Shown piece after piece: positions 36,378 to 48,537 of a stretch of 64,000 bases of DNA. Source of the stretch: Lantana camara (taxonomy: Eukaryota; Streptophyta; Magnoliopsida; Lamiales; Verbenaceae); assembly GCA_037501455.1 (NCBI GenBank), contig CM074865.1, forward strand, positions 19,724,501-19,788,500, in the 5' to 3' direction. The notes beneath the pieces are model-generated. The model was given only the letters and a program-made list of their open reading frames with translations, made no database searches and was not told where the DNA came from. Position 1 is the first letter of the stretch. Each line of letters starts with the position of its first letter. The translations under genes were made by a program, and so were the position numbers.

Positions 36378-36944
36378 ATATATAATTATATATTACAGGC
36401 TAGAGTGTGCACTACTGTACTGTACATTGCCCATCTATCATTAATTTGGAATATGACAATTTATATATGCATTTGTCCAATTAAAATGATAGATAAATTT
36501 AAAACCGCTTTTTATCATTGGAAACCCGTCCTGATTTTGCTTCGAGACGTGGAAAATTGGAACTATTTGCTGGTAAATATTAGGGAGTTCTGATCAAATA
36601 CGGTAGAAAATAGTTTAATTGTTATACAACAGTGTAATTTCAAGAATCGAGCTATTAAATAACTGTTAGATTAATGATTTAGCACCCACGAGGAGAAGAA
36701 AACAGTTCGATGAATTATTGAGTACGAATAACCAACAGCAATCATAGTTTCACTTTTTGGATAGAAACACAATTGCCTGCACAAGTAGGATGTCAAATAC
36801 AGAAATGGTAATAAGGTACAAAACATATAGAGAATATCACTTATTTTCTAGTTTCAAGTATGCAACAAGATACACAAGCAATAACACGAAAAACCAGAGC
36901 TAATCAAAGAAACACGGAAATAATCGAGGACAGAAACATCATAC

Positions 36945-37014
36945 CTTCAAGGCTCAAGGAGTTATTTCGATTAACACTAAGCAACTCGTAATCAACAGCG
37001 GATTGCAATTCCAG
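36945..37014 (-). CDS. Probable exon 2 of an unidentified gene
   Basis: On the minus strand ATTCAG precedes CTGGAATTGC and the segment ends GAAG before GTATGATG, giving clean acceptor and donor sites. In phase with exon 1 it encodes a 23-residue stretch including AVDYELLSVNRNNSL. No domain is recognisable. Following exons could not be traced. Confidence 0.4.
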
Positions 37015-37551
37015 CTGAATTTAGGCAACTCATATATATCCTACACACAGAAAACCCAAAAAAGGTTTGAAGGTGTTAGAGGCCTGGGTTTCAAGTAAAT
37101 TCACCATAAAAAACAATTATCATATGTTTAAATCTTCACTTCTGATCCTATAATTGTTGAGTATTTCCTCAAAACTAATTTCTCCAGCTATGGCAAGGTA
37201 CGTTCTTCCCACTCTCTTCTCTCATTCATTACCTGGAAAAAGAGATTGTGGATTCTCTCTTAGAATTAATTATTCCATGCCTTTCTCAAATTTTTCCTGG
37301 TAGGTTGAATAATGGCTCGATTCTTGCATTAATGATCAATGTATTTGAGTAGGTACAAATGCTATCCGTCAAACTAGTGGAAAATGAAAAGTGGAACAAG
37401 ATATTTGATCAGAATTTGTTCATATTTAGGGCAAACACTGTTTATATAAGAATTTTTGGTTGATCTTTCTGAGTATCACTATACATGTAAGATATAACAA
37501 AATTGCGAAAAACACACCAAGGTTTTAATGTACGCAGCAGCCGCAATATAC

Positions 37552-37674
37552 CTGGAGGAATAATTCTGAGATCGGTCGAGTGCCGCCGATGTACCGAAGC
37601 CGCCTAGCTCTTCGTCTGGTTGCAGGGGGCGGCGCAGCGGTGGAGGACGACAACAGTGGCTTACAGCTCGACAT
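37552..37674 (-). CDS. Probable first coding exon of an unidentified gene
   Basis: The ATG at 37672-37674 opens a 41-codon exon, ending in CAG before GTATATTG. The product starts MSSCKPLLSSSTAAPPP, then an Arg-rich RRRARRLRYIGG and TRPISELFLQ. A Ser/Pro/Ala then Arg-rich start could be an organelle-targeting or disordered region; that is inference. The upstream sequence (37680-37780) looks like a 5' leader. A degraded transposon begins within about 150 bases upstream. Phase is compatible with 36945-37014. Confidence 0.45.
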
Positions 37675-38580
37675 TTCACCGTGGTGTTTCTGTTGATTGG
37701 GGCGTAGTGGAAAGCGTCGTTGTTGAGAGAAGAATTGAGATTTCAGAACTTGTCTAGGATTTCTTCACCGATTCATGGAGCGTCAAAAAAAAATTGGGGA
37801 AATTGAGTTATGAAAACCGCCAAACTCTTCCGCCAATTTTTTTGTCGGTGTTTTCAACCCAAAATTTTTATTAAGATTATAATATAATTTGAGACGCTTT
37901 TTAAAAAAAACATCACAATAAAGGCAGGAAATGGAGACGCTATATAAAATGTTTCACAAGAAATATACAATATTGTGACGCTTTATGTATATTTAATTTC
38001 ATAATTTAATACTTAAATAAATGAAATTAATTATATCTAATAAAATTAATTTATAACAAGCGTCTCATTCACGGTTCGGTTTTTCGATCGAACCGAACTT
38101 TCGGTTTTCAAAAAACCTAAACCTAAACCGAAACCGAAACCGAATCGTGTTCGGTTCAGTCCGGTTTTAACCGAACATTTTCGGTTCGGTTTCGGTTTTC
38201 GGCCGAAAAACCGAAACTCAGATATTATTTAAAAAAAAAAAAAAAAATACTGAATATAAAGTGCTCAGCAGACAGACAGTCATCTCTCATCACACATAAT
38301 TAAAACCAAACATTACATTACAGCCATTAGTCATGAAACTTAACATAACAGAAACTCCAGTTTGTTTTGAGGCAGCTAATGGATCTCCAAATCAATACTT
38401 GAAAATGTCTCCTTTTTATCAGTTTTTTTTATTGTTTGTTTTTCTTGGCCACTTCTCTCATTCCCTCCTTTAAATCCTATATTGTAATCAAATGCAGATA
38501 ATTCATACAGAATTAGCAAATTATTTAGTTATACAAATTGTTGGAAAATCCCAAAAAAAGGGAAAAAAAAAAGGCCCAAT

Positions 38581-39057
38581 TCAAGAATTGAATAATTTTT
38601 CCAGAAACAATACCTTCACGAACCCATCACTCTTTTCATCCATTTCAGCAGATTCCGCACTTGAATTTTTCTGAACAACTTTTGAAACATCTGCTTCGGC
38701 AACAGTTTTGTTTTTCTTGTACTCCTTTGCCTTTTCCAACGCAAGTTTCACAACCAATGGGACTTCTTTGTTCGCATCAACTTGCGATTCCTGGGGTTGG
38801 GATTCATCGGTGTTTCGTAGGAGATTTGATGAAGATTCTGCATTGGAGGACGGGATTCTTGAGCACTTGAACGTGAGAAAGCTCCTGGGTTGGGATGAGA
38901 AAATAACAGTCCTCCATCGTTGAAGACCTGCAGCAACTGTCACACCTATATCCAAATTTGTTTTGAGGCAACTGCGATTTGGTAAAAGAAAAACTAGGTT
39001 TGAGGCTTTGGTAATTTGGGGATCTGGAAACTGGAAAGAATGCGTGTTGTGAGGAGA
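38581..39057 (-). pseudogene. Captured first-exon fragment of a host gene, probably plastid-targeted
   Basis: A minus-strand frame of about 155 codons has amino-acid composition like a real plant protein: a Ser/Arg-rich start (FLLPNRSCLKTNL, RSFLTFKCSRIPSSNAE), typical of a chloroplast transit peptide, then a charged segment (EVPLVVKLALEKAKEYKKN). At KSDGFVK the sequence reads GAAG before GTATTG, a plausible 5' splice site, after which the frame soon ends. There is no ATG start: a TAA lies directly upstream in frame. The fragment therefore appears cut at its 5' side and lacks later exons. I cannot name the parent gene. Confidence 0.5.
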
Positions 39058-39069
39058 CAATTAGGACCC

Positions 39070-40146
39070 AAGGGACGCCCAACACTTATTTTAGTCTTTT
39101 CCCTTTTTTTTATTCCCTATTATCTGATGTGGCTAGTTTTTTTTATTGTTATATTGATAATCACGTCATATTTTTCAAATTCAGATTTCCCACCCAAACT
39201 CTAGTTTCTTGTTCGCCGTTTCTTCTTCTCTCCTTCTCTTTTTCTCTTCTTCTTCTTCTTCTCTCCTTCAACGATGAAAAACAGAGACGGTCTTCTCGTC
39301 TGCACCTCTCCTTCTCACATTCTCTCATCGTGATTCGTCTTCTCACCTTCTCTCGCCACCGACGTCTTCTGCAATCGCTTCCATTGTTGTCTTCTCATCG
39401 TGGATTCATCTTTTGCAATGGTTTCCGTCGAATTCGTCTTCTGCATTGTCGTATCTTTGTCTTCTGCAACTATTTTTGACTGCATCTGTCATCTTTACAA
39501 CGTTTTCTGCCATTGAAGATCCACAAATCTTATCTTCTTCTACTCTTCTGTATTTTTTTTTTTTTTCAGATTTCTTCAAGAAACAAGTACGTAATTTCGT
39601 GCGATTTCATGAATCAAGCGCGCGATTTCATGAATTGCTCACGCGATTTCAGAAAATCGAGTGTGCGATTGTGGAAATCGCGCAAGCGATTTCTGCAATC
39701 GAGTGCGCGATTTCTAGATTTCTGTGATCGCGCACGCGATTGCAGAAATCGTGTGCGCGATTGTGGAAATCGCTCACGCGATTTCTGCAATCGCGTGTGT
39801 GATTTCTAGATTTCTGTGATCGCGCACGCGATTTCTGCAATCGAGTGTGCGATATAAACCAAATTTGAATCTTAAAAAAGAAAAAGTGATAAATTAAAAT
39901 TAAAAAAAATTGAAAAATAGATTTAAAGAAATCGTGACGAATAAAAATAATTAAAGAAAATAAAAGAAAAAAAGAAAAGAAAAAAAATCGAGTGTGCGAT
40001 TTCTGAGATCGCTCACTCGATTTGTACACGTGGAAAATAATTATATTTAATATTTATTTTATTAGACAAAATTGAAAAAAGGGTTATGTACCCAATTCTT
40101 TTGAAACTAGGAGTTAACTTACTAAAAAAACACTTGGACGTCCCTT
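39070..40146. mobile_element. Putative TIR element nested in the hAT-like element
   Basis: The left end AAGGGACGCCCAACACTT and the reverse complement of the right end, AAGGGACGTCCAAGTGTT, match over about 26 bases including a shared TTTTAGT. I could not identify a target duplication, so the superfamily is open. No transposase is present. Confidence 0.5.
39585..39850. repeat. Degenerate short repeats around TCGCGCACGCGATT
   Basis: About ten copies of a unit of roughly 18-21 bases built on GCGATTTCTGCAATCG and its complement alternate in orientation, so many local palindromes form. A further copy pair is near 39987-40022. It produces Arg-rich frames on both strands that are not genes. Confidence 0.75.
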
Positions 40147-40506
40147 ATAACGCAATGCCCCTGTTGTGAGTGTGCAGAGCTTGAGACTGAAATTTTGATT
40201 TGTAATCAAATTCCCAAAAAACGTAACACGCTTTTAAGTTTTCATTACATATAAAATTATAAATATATATATATATAATATAGGTTCGGTTTTCGGTTCG
40301 GTCTGGTTTAACCGTAGAACCGAACCGAAATAACCGAAAAACCGAAAATCTAAATGGGGCAAACCGAAAACCGAACCGAATACTCCTCGGTCGGTTCGGT
40401 TCGATTTTTCGGTTTTCGGTTATAATGAACACCCCTAGTCTCAATTGCTTGCCTATTTTGACGCTTTCACAATAGAATGTCACAATAAGCTAATTTTCTA
40501 GTAGTG

Positions 40507-43500
40507 ACATCCCCGCACCATAACTCGACATGTGTAACGAAACAAGGGCTCCGCACATGTGCCAAGTCATAGCGAACAGGAGACAAACCAAAAATCAAAT
40601 CTAAGCTACGCGGAACGTAGATCCTGCACAACATAATACTTAACAAATATGCGGAAGTGTGATGATGCCATACAAAATTCAAAACAATATAAGCAGGTGA
40701 CGGTTCAAACTAGCATAATTCGTAATCCCGAAATCAAATAACATAATTTAATAAATCATACTTATACAAACGTGCGATCATATCAAACAAACGAAATCCG
40801 AATACAAAGTACAAAATGCGAATTGCAGACTACACAAAAGACCGACTCGAACGGACTCCACAAACTGATCGATTCCGCCTAGCTCGAACTCCAAAGCAAA
40901 CCTGCAAAGCTAAAACGTAAAGAGGGAGGGGTCAGTCACACTTGACTGAGTGAGGGGTTAACACACGCACACTATACATATATACAGAGTAAAGCAATTC
41001 AAATGTAAATGTTCGTGAATGCGGGATTAGTTTTTTGCACTCCAAAACATTTGTCGGTGATAGAGTATATATGGTAATTTGACAAAACAAGGCTTAGCAT
41101 TTCAAAACAAGGTTTACGTACGTGCTAAAACAAACTTAGCATGCATATCAAGAACATTTTATTAGGCAGTTAATATTCCAACTTTTATCTTAATTTAGGA
41201 ATCTACCCCTATTTCACGAACTCAAAGCAAACGAAACAAGACTTGGCGAGCATGAGTTCAAACACACTCAAGCTCCTCAAGACAAAACGTGCAAAATAAC
41301 AAAATAAACAAAATAAGACATACCAAGTAGGTGCAAAAGTGTCAAACCTCAAGTCAAGATGATGGAAGGGTTGCGCGACCCTAACCATCCACAAACAGAC
41401 GAGGGGAGTGCTCAATGCTCCTCAAACCCTCGGGACTCCATCCCCCAACCAAACCTCCTGGCGGGTTCCGGTACATTCTTAACAAATCACATATGTTGGG
41501 GCTCCATCAAGCAAATCCATATCACGTACAAGACAAATCAAGTCCTAAGCCCGCTACAAACGTGCATAACAAGGCATATCATGCGTACCACAAATATACG
41601 TATCATATACACACATATACGTACGTATCACATGCATATATACTATACATACATACTAGCGTGCATACCATATACAAACGTACCAAATCCAAAAACAAGC
41701 ATACATAGGCTCATACGTAGTGTTCATACTTTCAAACGTATACCAAAACCATCAAAGTACATACTTCACACATATTTACATATACATAAAGCTCATAAGT
41801 CGCATGCATTCGAAAATGAGCACGTTGTAATAGGGTATAACTATATCCTAACCTTACCTTATACCAAATGCGGCCAAAGACAAAGCGCTTGATTCACCCT
41901 GGAATCAACTTGACCGAAAAAACACCACCCCGGGTGCACCTAAACAAACTGGAGATAAAATACAAGACTTAGTCTCAAGAATGAACCACATAGACATACA
42001 GCATATGCATATAAGCAAGGCTCATATTCGAATCAATTTCATGCAAGAGAATTCATACTAACTCAACATACTCATTGAATATCATATAGCATGTTAAAAT
42101 AAGTTAATGCATCAAAGATAAACGAAAGGCATATGGTGGCATTTATTCATTTATGAACACATAATGCATTCCTAAAGCAACATGAAATGCATAAAAGAAT
42201 GAATACATACACATAAACATGATAAAAACAAGTTAGGAACAAGCCCGACAGTGGTAAGGTACAAGAAAAATGGAATCAAAACATGAAAAGGGATTCCGAG
42301 TGAAATTAGGCCAAAGCTGACAGTTTTTCTGAAACGGATAAGATGTAGGAAAACAAGCATAACTTGAGTTTGAGGAATGGGAATTGAGTTTTGTTTCTTG
42401 GAAATAAAACTAGACACATAGAGCTTTCCAAAGATATGTGGCTCAAAAGGTGGTTCAAAGCGAGGTAAAAATGGCGTAGGTTTGAATCTGAATGAAAGCA
42501 GATTTTTGGAGAAGTGGCAACACAAAAATCAAATGGTTATATCTCAGAATCTAGAACTAATTTTGAGGTGATTTCAATTAAAAATGTTCTAGACTCAAAA
42601 AGGTTTCTTGTGTCAAAAATTCAGGTCAATCGGAGTTCGTTAGAATTAGTTTTGGGGTCGGATAAAAATATAAATCAAACCTGCAAACAGAACAACACAC
42701 ATATACATTCAAAACGATGTGTCTCTCCTAAAGCACAAAATGTGACATGGGCGTGTCCGAGGTCAGTGGCATGTTCCGATGGAGACAAGGGAGTGTCTTA
42801 TTTTAGTCATTGGGGGTGACATGGGCGTGTCACACCCCTGCGTCCAAGCTCCAAGAGCTGCAAAAATAGCGGAAAAAGAAGGGGGAAAGAGGGAAACTCG
42901 TCCGGCATAAGCACAACCATGAAAATCACTCAATTTTCACATTAACATGCATATAATCACACACTAAACAATTTAAACACGCTTAAATCTTAAGAATCAA
43001 ACTAATAGCAAGAAGCCATAAAAAGATTTCAAGGCATAACTATGGAGGTTCGGGAAAATAAGCAAGCAACGAGCAAAATTTTAATAATTAAACGACGAGG
43101 GAACTCGTAAGAACAACATACTCCAATCTTAGCTCATTTAAATCATGTATAAAGACATTAGGAGCAAATTTTCGTATAGAGGCACTAATCATCATCTTCT
43201 TCGTAGGCATGAATACAAGCGAAAGAAACGGGATTCAATCGGGAAGAAATGACGTACTCGAAAAGAGGAACACATTACTTACCTTGGATGGTTGTTCGGA
43301 CAAACGGGGGCGGAGTTCTTGAGCTCGAAAGGGTCGGATAGAGGTTTTCTCTTCTTTCCTTCTTCTTATCTTTTCTTCCTTGTTTACAATGTGAGAAAGA
43401 AGGAGGGGGAAATAGCTGATTTTCAGCAATTTTTAGGGCCAAAAACGGGTAGGGTTAAGTGAAACTGTCAGGTCAAAGGATCCGGTCCATTCGGATCGGA

Positions 43501-43831
43501 TTTTAAAATGGTAGGGCTATCAAACGGGCTTAGAAAAATACAAGGTTAGTTATATTGGATCTGATTCATCGAAATGAATCCAATGGTAAGGCAATTCCCG
43601 AGCTTAAGATAGCTACGAAGGCCAAAAATATCCTAATTACAATTAGGTCCCTAATCTTTCAAACATTGGACATTCGAGCCCAAACATTTTAATTAAATTC
43701 TAAAGAGCACATAGTTCAAAATAGACTCCAAGTCAACACATAAGGCATGCTAGAGCAAATAATTCAAAAAATACAAAATTAAACCCTCTCGTGACGCCGT
43801 ACCTAGATTACCGAAGAGTCAGGATGTTACA
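40507..43831 (-). mobile_element. 3' LTR of element D (long-LTR Ty3/gypsy)
   Basis: On the minus strand it starts TGTAACATCCTGACTC at 43831 next to a purine tract, and ends near GGGGATGTCA at 40507. There it lacks about 20 terminal bases compared with the LTRs at 4971 and 11707 and abuts a CACTA-type end. It carries the TAGGCGGAATCG-type and GACTGACCCC-type blocks of the family. Palindromes lie at 42745-42833. Large plus-strand frames here (such as 41359-41892) are LTR shadows. Confidence 0.85.
42745..42833. repeat. Palindromes in the element D LTR
   Basis: GTGACATGGGCGTGTCAC at 42816-42833, with weaker versions just before it (TGTGACATGGGCGTGTCC and GGAGACAAGGGAGTGTCTT). These are at a position comparable to the array in element B. 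Confidence 0.65.
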
Positions 43832-43843
43832 ATCTTCCCCCTT
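43832..43843 (-). promoter_or_regulatory. Polypurine tract of element D
   Basis: The minus strand reads AAGGGGGAAGAT immediately before the LTR start. Confidence 0.75.
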
Positions 43844-45323
43844 AAAAGGACCTGGTCCCCAGGTCTAATCGTTCAAGTTAGAACTACGAGAAACTCTCCC
43901 GTATTCACCCAGGTTCAGGCTTTATGACGTTTCGTCAAGGGTTAGCCCGAGAAAGGTCTTCAAGAACGAAGGGGGTCACTTTAAGCTTCACACGAACTCG
44001 ATCCCAACTTGGAACAGCTCGAACGTTTCGCATGATAGGAGGTTCTAAAGTGAGTTAACTCCCACCATTTGAATCCATCCAAACCACCCATAACTCGAAA
44101 TCATGAATGGGGTCGTTAAAGAACTCCCACCACTCGTTCTCCAACCCAAATGGGCCTTCTAACATCACCTCCCTCGTGGTAAGAAGTTGAAATTCGAACA
44201 ACTACTAGTTTCCAATTGTTGTTCTCCAAGGATGCATTGTACGTCCGTTGCAAACTCAACCCTCATCTTACCACACGACAAAAGCACTCGCACACTCAAA
44301 ATTACTCCAAGGCAACTAACAAACTACAACAACCAATACAAAGTAAAACCAAAATATGCATGTTGCACGTGACATGTATGTTTGATGTATCGTTCACCGA
44401 TGCATTGTAACTTTGTCTTTATGATAACTTGAATAAATGCTGAAGTTCCTTTGCCCAAGATCATGTCCTCGAAATTTCCTGATGTGTCTTCTACTTCAAA
44501 TATCCTCTCGGTCTTCACTTCACAAGCTTAATTCTACTCTTGATACTTCTTCAACCCGAACCTTCCTTTCTTAAGTGTTCTCTCGGTCTTGTTTCCATTT
44601 CTCAAGAGCTTGAATTCCTCGGACTCCGATTAATCGTTATGATGCTCCATATGACTCATGGGTCCTGTAAATCATTGTCTACTTCATGACTCGAATTTCT
44701 TTGCCCAAAGGTTTCCTTTGTAGAAGTTCCATGAAAGGATCTGGTTAATTCTCTTCTTCTTTCGAAATTAAAAGTCCAATAGGGGCTTGATCAAATCTTC
44801 TAACAATTTTCTTTAACCGTTTTATCTAGAGGCACGGTCGAATAATGAATCAATCACCATGCCTCGGGATTTTGATCAATAGCACCTTGTGCCCAGTGAT
44901 GGAAGCTTCCTTGGATGATTAGCTCATTTCCCAAAGGTGTCCCAATTTCCCAATCTTCAACTTTGTTTGTAAACTTCTTAATCTTGATCCCTTTTAATGA
45001 GTCTTCATATCATTTTAACTGGTAACTCAATTTCAAACAAGATCCTTTGCTCTACTCTTACTTCAAACATCTCTTCAGTAGGACACACGGAAGCAATATC
45101 CTATTAAGTAAACACCAAATATGCATGTCGGGTGCAAATGGAATGCATCACATAGTCACCAATCTAACACGTAATAACAATAATTCAACAATTAACAATT
45201 ATGGCACGAAGAACAATTAACTGCAAAATTTAAATATGTATGGGTGCACGTGCCATAGATGCAATTACCTCAATTTTCGAGTTCATGTTGGTTCCCAGTT
45301 TGAAGTCGTTGATCCCGTATTCG
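43844..45323 (-). mobile_element. Interior of element D, non-coding part
   Basis: Between the polypurine tract and the gag remnant there is no pol frame. It shares the AGGACCTG..CCAGGTC start with the interiors of A and E, so it belongs to the same non-autonomous group. Confidence 0.65.
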
Positions 45324-45617
45324 TTATTTGTTAGCCCTCGATTGATCACAGTTGAAAACCCGGTGCTCCGTTGACCCACATGCGTAGCACCTCTTCAACC
45401 TATCCCGACACGCATCGTAGGCATGATTGTTTTCTCCACAATGGGTACACGGTTGGAACTCTTTCCTTTGTTTTGAAGGATCTCCGATCTTATACTTCTT
45501 CCCACGAATCTTCTTGGTTTGATTCCCTTGTTGATGAGCTCTTCCTTCCACTTGTAGGTTGGAGCACGGACCCGATTCAAACCTAGGCCACGACATACCT
45601 CTTTCCTCGCCTCTGAT
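45324..45617 (-). pseudogene. gag C-terminus with two zinc knuckles, element D
   Basis: The minus-strand frame shows CTHCGENNHAYDAC and CYACGSTEHRVFNC, two CCHC knuckles in tandem as in gypsy gag. A basic linker (KKIRGKKYKIG) precedes them and the frame ends soon after. The upstream gag is removed at 45618 by an hAT-like end. No protease or RT follows, as in the gag-only element at 53872. Confidence 0.8.
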
Positions 45618-45940
45618 TAGGGGTGTACATAAAACCGCACAACCCATATAATCTGTCCGAACCGAATCAAACCGCCCGAAAACCTCCAGTTGAAATTTTT
45701 AAAAAAATAACCGCAGTTAGAAAATATTACAACCCGCTACTTTCGAGTCAGGTGGTGGGTCTAGTAATTCAATTCTGCCTACCGGTAACCCGACCGCTAT
45801 ATATATATTTATATTTTATTCGTAATTATAGTTATATAAATACATGATACACAATACAATTGTCATGTATATTATACAAATTATACATATACATAATATA
45901 TATTTTTGTGTTAAACTAATATTATACAAGTTCTTTAACA
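45618..45940. mobile_element. hAT-like element fragment (AACCG type)
   Basis: It begins TAGGGGTGTACATAAAACCGC, matching the TAGGGGTGT terminus at 40437, followed by an AACCG-word array. The right terminus is not seen; LTR sequence takes over near 45945. Confidence 0.5.
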
Positions 45941-45944
45941 AATG

Positions 45945-46148
45945 CCCCACAACACTCTAATTATAATTAGGTCCCTAACTTGCAAATATTGGACAATTGA
46001 GTCTAAGTACACTTAATAAATTTTAAGGCACACATAATAAAATTACATGTTGACATGTAGGCATGTGAAGTCATATAAATCACATAATTACTGAATTAAA
46101 CTCTCTCGTGACGTCGTACCTGGCTTGCCGAAAAACTGGGATGTCACA
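45945..46148 (-). mobile_element. LTR fragment of element E
   Basis: About 200 bases match the start of the element D LTR (TAATTATAATTAGGTCCCTAA and CTCTCTCGTGACGTCGTACC blocks) and end at TGTGACATCCC on the minus strand. A C-rich tract CTCTCCCCCTT (polypurine on the minus strand) follows. Confidence 0.8.
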
Positions 46149-47049
46149 ACCTCTCCCCCTTAAGAAGGACCTGTCCTCAGGTCCACTGTCTCGAGTTTTG
46201 GACTCTAAGAAAACCTCTCCGTGTTCATCTCACGTGGGGTTCGCGACCTCCCCACAGGAATTAGTTCGGAAAGGGGTCTTCAAGCACGAAGGGGCTTTAA
46301 GCTGCTCACGAACTAGATCCGACCATGAGTAGTCTGGACGTCTCGCACGATAGGAGGGTATAAACGAGACTCAACTCCCACTGTTTGAATCTATCATAAC
46401 CATCCCACAACTCAGTATCACAAGTGGAGTAGTTAACGAACTCCCACCACTCGTTCTCTAACCCGAAATGGATCTTCAATCACCACATCAGATTCATGGT
46501 TTGAAGTTGGTTTCTTGAGCCGCCACTAGCTTCTAAACATGGTCTCCAAAGGCCGGTTGCAAAGCCCGTTGCACGGCACAACCCTCGTCTCACCGAGCAA
46601 CAAAACACTCGTTTATTCAAAAGCAACTAACAAATAAACATATAAGACAATAATTAAAGGAATGAATGGTGCACATGATATGTATGTTTAGATGTACCGT
46701 TCACCGTTGCTTTAGGTAGCTTTCAAGGAAATGACCCAACTTGGCACTTGATTCTTTAGTGGAGATTCCTCTAACCATAACATCATGCCTCGAAATCCTC
46801 GATGTATTCAATACCTCAATGACCACCCGGTCTCTATTCCACGAGCATCTTTCATTTTCTTAATAACAGCACGGTCTAAAGTTTCAATCTTGGGAATGCA
46901 CTTGATCTTAACCCAATTAACTCTTTCTTCAGCACGTATCATAACCCACCTGCTCGGTTACCCGAGCTAGTCATTTGGTAGCATGAATCCTAGTCTCTAA
47001 TCATGTTACCCTTCCTGGCTCATCATGGAAAAAAAATGACTGACGAGCT
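46149..47049 (-). mobile_element. Interior of element E, right of its LTR
   Basis: It opens with the AGGACCTGTCCTCAGGTCC motif shared with 1770 and 43850 and then diverges. No coding frame is supported. It is interrupted by an Athila-type LTR. Confidence 0.65.
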
Positions 47050-48537
47050 AGTATCTGTTAGTATGTAATTAATGGTTAATTTACCTAATCTCCTCCCTAC
47101 ATTTGATTGAATATGTGCTTAATTAAGCTTAATTATGGCTTTTTAGGTTTATTGGAGCTAAAATGGATCATCAATACAAATCTGGACTAAAAGAATCTCC
47201 AAGTGCAGAAAATGAACTGAGCCATGACCTTAAGCCATGATCATCCTTTAAGCTAAGGGCGACGCAGCAGACACCCAAGTCAACAGTGACGGCTAACTCT
47301 CCTTTTTGACGAATTGAGCCATTTGCATCAGCTTTATACAGTTTTGTGCGTCTCAAGGCATGCAATTATAATACTTAGACTTTCTAAAGGAATCTTGGCC
47401 TCAAAATGTGTGCCCAACTTGCAAAACTTGAGGATATAAGCTAGATTAGGAAGCAAAGCAACACAATTGAACTTTGGAGAGCTGAAGGAGGAAGCACACA
47501 GCAGCTGTTGCTGCTAGAGCAGAGCAAGAACAGAGGCTGAATCCCCTGTTTCGACCAAGAGCAAGATTTCCTCTTCCTTTCCTCTTTTTAGTTGAATTTC
47601 ATGGCTAGATTATGAAGTACTTTAATATATCTTTTGTAGCTTGATTTAGTTGATTTACTTTCAGTTCCATATCAGTTTGTTAGCTATTTATATTCTGTAA
47701 TATGAACAACAGCTAGTAATCTTGTTCTAGTTAAGTTATTTCCGAGCATCATGCTATGATTTGTGAGATCTAATTGTTTTCCATGCTTTTGATCCTTGGT
47801 ATGTTGTATGCATCTGATTTTATTGATATAGGTATATTGATAGATGATTAATTTGGCCAATTTATTGTCTTCAAACTTACCTTGCAAACCGCATAAACTG
47901 AATTGATCCGTAATTGTCAATTTAAGCATGTTAAGGGTTAACTATCATCGGGGTTTACCTCCATGTTTACTTGCGTTTGATAGGGTGCATACACAATAGT
48001 CTAAACATTCCAAGCTTCTTGAGTTTGTTGGCTAGGGTCGGTGTCCTTTTCGTGCTTTAAGGCTGCCATTAAATTAAATCTTGAGATCGTATCTACGAGG
48101 TTGTTTAGTGGTTAGGGAGTTGGTTAATGATCGTATCTTAATCACCGAATAAGTTAGAAAGGACGAGGTTGTCAGAGCTTGTTGACGCTATAGCTAGTCT
48201 ATTAATGGATTTTAAGCTTATTTATGCATCAGTGATCAAATTATGAATCGGGAGAATAACTTGACTAGAGTTGTATTTTCCTAATCCTTTTAAGTTTATG
48301 TTCTTTAGTTAGTTTATTTAATTTCAGTTTGTTCTTTATTTCCTGCACTTAGTTAGTTTCGTTAACCTCCCCCCCTCCTTTTATTTTTGTTGTTGTTTGC
48401 TTGGCTATTAGGAGATTCACGAGACCAACCAATCTCTGTGGGATCGACCCTTTACCACTATACACAATTTATTGTGTTTGGTAGTTTAGGAATATTATTT
48501 GGTGGATTCGGCACCCATCAAATTTTTGGCGTATCCC
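47050..48537 (+). mobile_element. Athila-type LTR and PBS start
   Basis: The right end has CTCTGTGGGATCGACCC, TTTACCACTA and GGCACCCATCA. It is followed by AATTTTTGGCG, the start of the usual Athila/Tat primer-site region, which is then cut. It splits the interior of element E, whose sequence resumes at 48538. The left limit is approximate. Confidence 0.65.

Larger units (their letters stand above)
38070..40437. mobile_element. hAT-like element (GGTTCGG type) with captured sequence
   Basis: The right end reads CGGTTATAATGAACACCCCTA, i.e. a TAGGGGTGTTCATT terminus. Flanks GTCTCATT (38062-38069) and GTCTCAAT (40438-40445) form an 8-bp duplication with one mismatch. The left terminus has lost its TAGGGGTGT and starts CACGGTTCGG. 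Both ends carry long arrays of GGTTCGG/CCGAACC words as inverted arms (38070-38215 and 40283-40425). The interior holds a captured exon, a nested TIR element and a short tandem array. There is no transposase. Confidence 0.7.
37800..40506. mobile_element. CACTA-like remnant (right end clear), host of nested elements
   Basis: The right end ATTTTCTAGTAGTG (to 40506) matches the CACTA terminus at 17581. The flanks of the inserted hAT-like element (37880-38069 and 40446-40490) share GACGCTTT-type words, which look like subterminal repeats. The left terminus CACTA... was not found, so the left limit is approximate. Confidence 0.5.

Noticed and set aside
41359..41892. 177-codon plus-strand frame
   Set aside because: It lies inside the element D LTR, antisense to the element, and consists of His/Tyr/Thr runs from ATAC-rich simple sequence; no domain.
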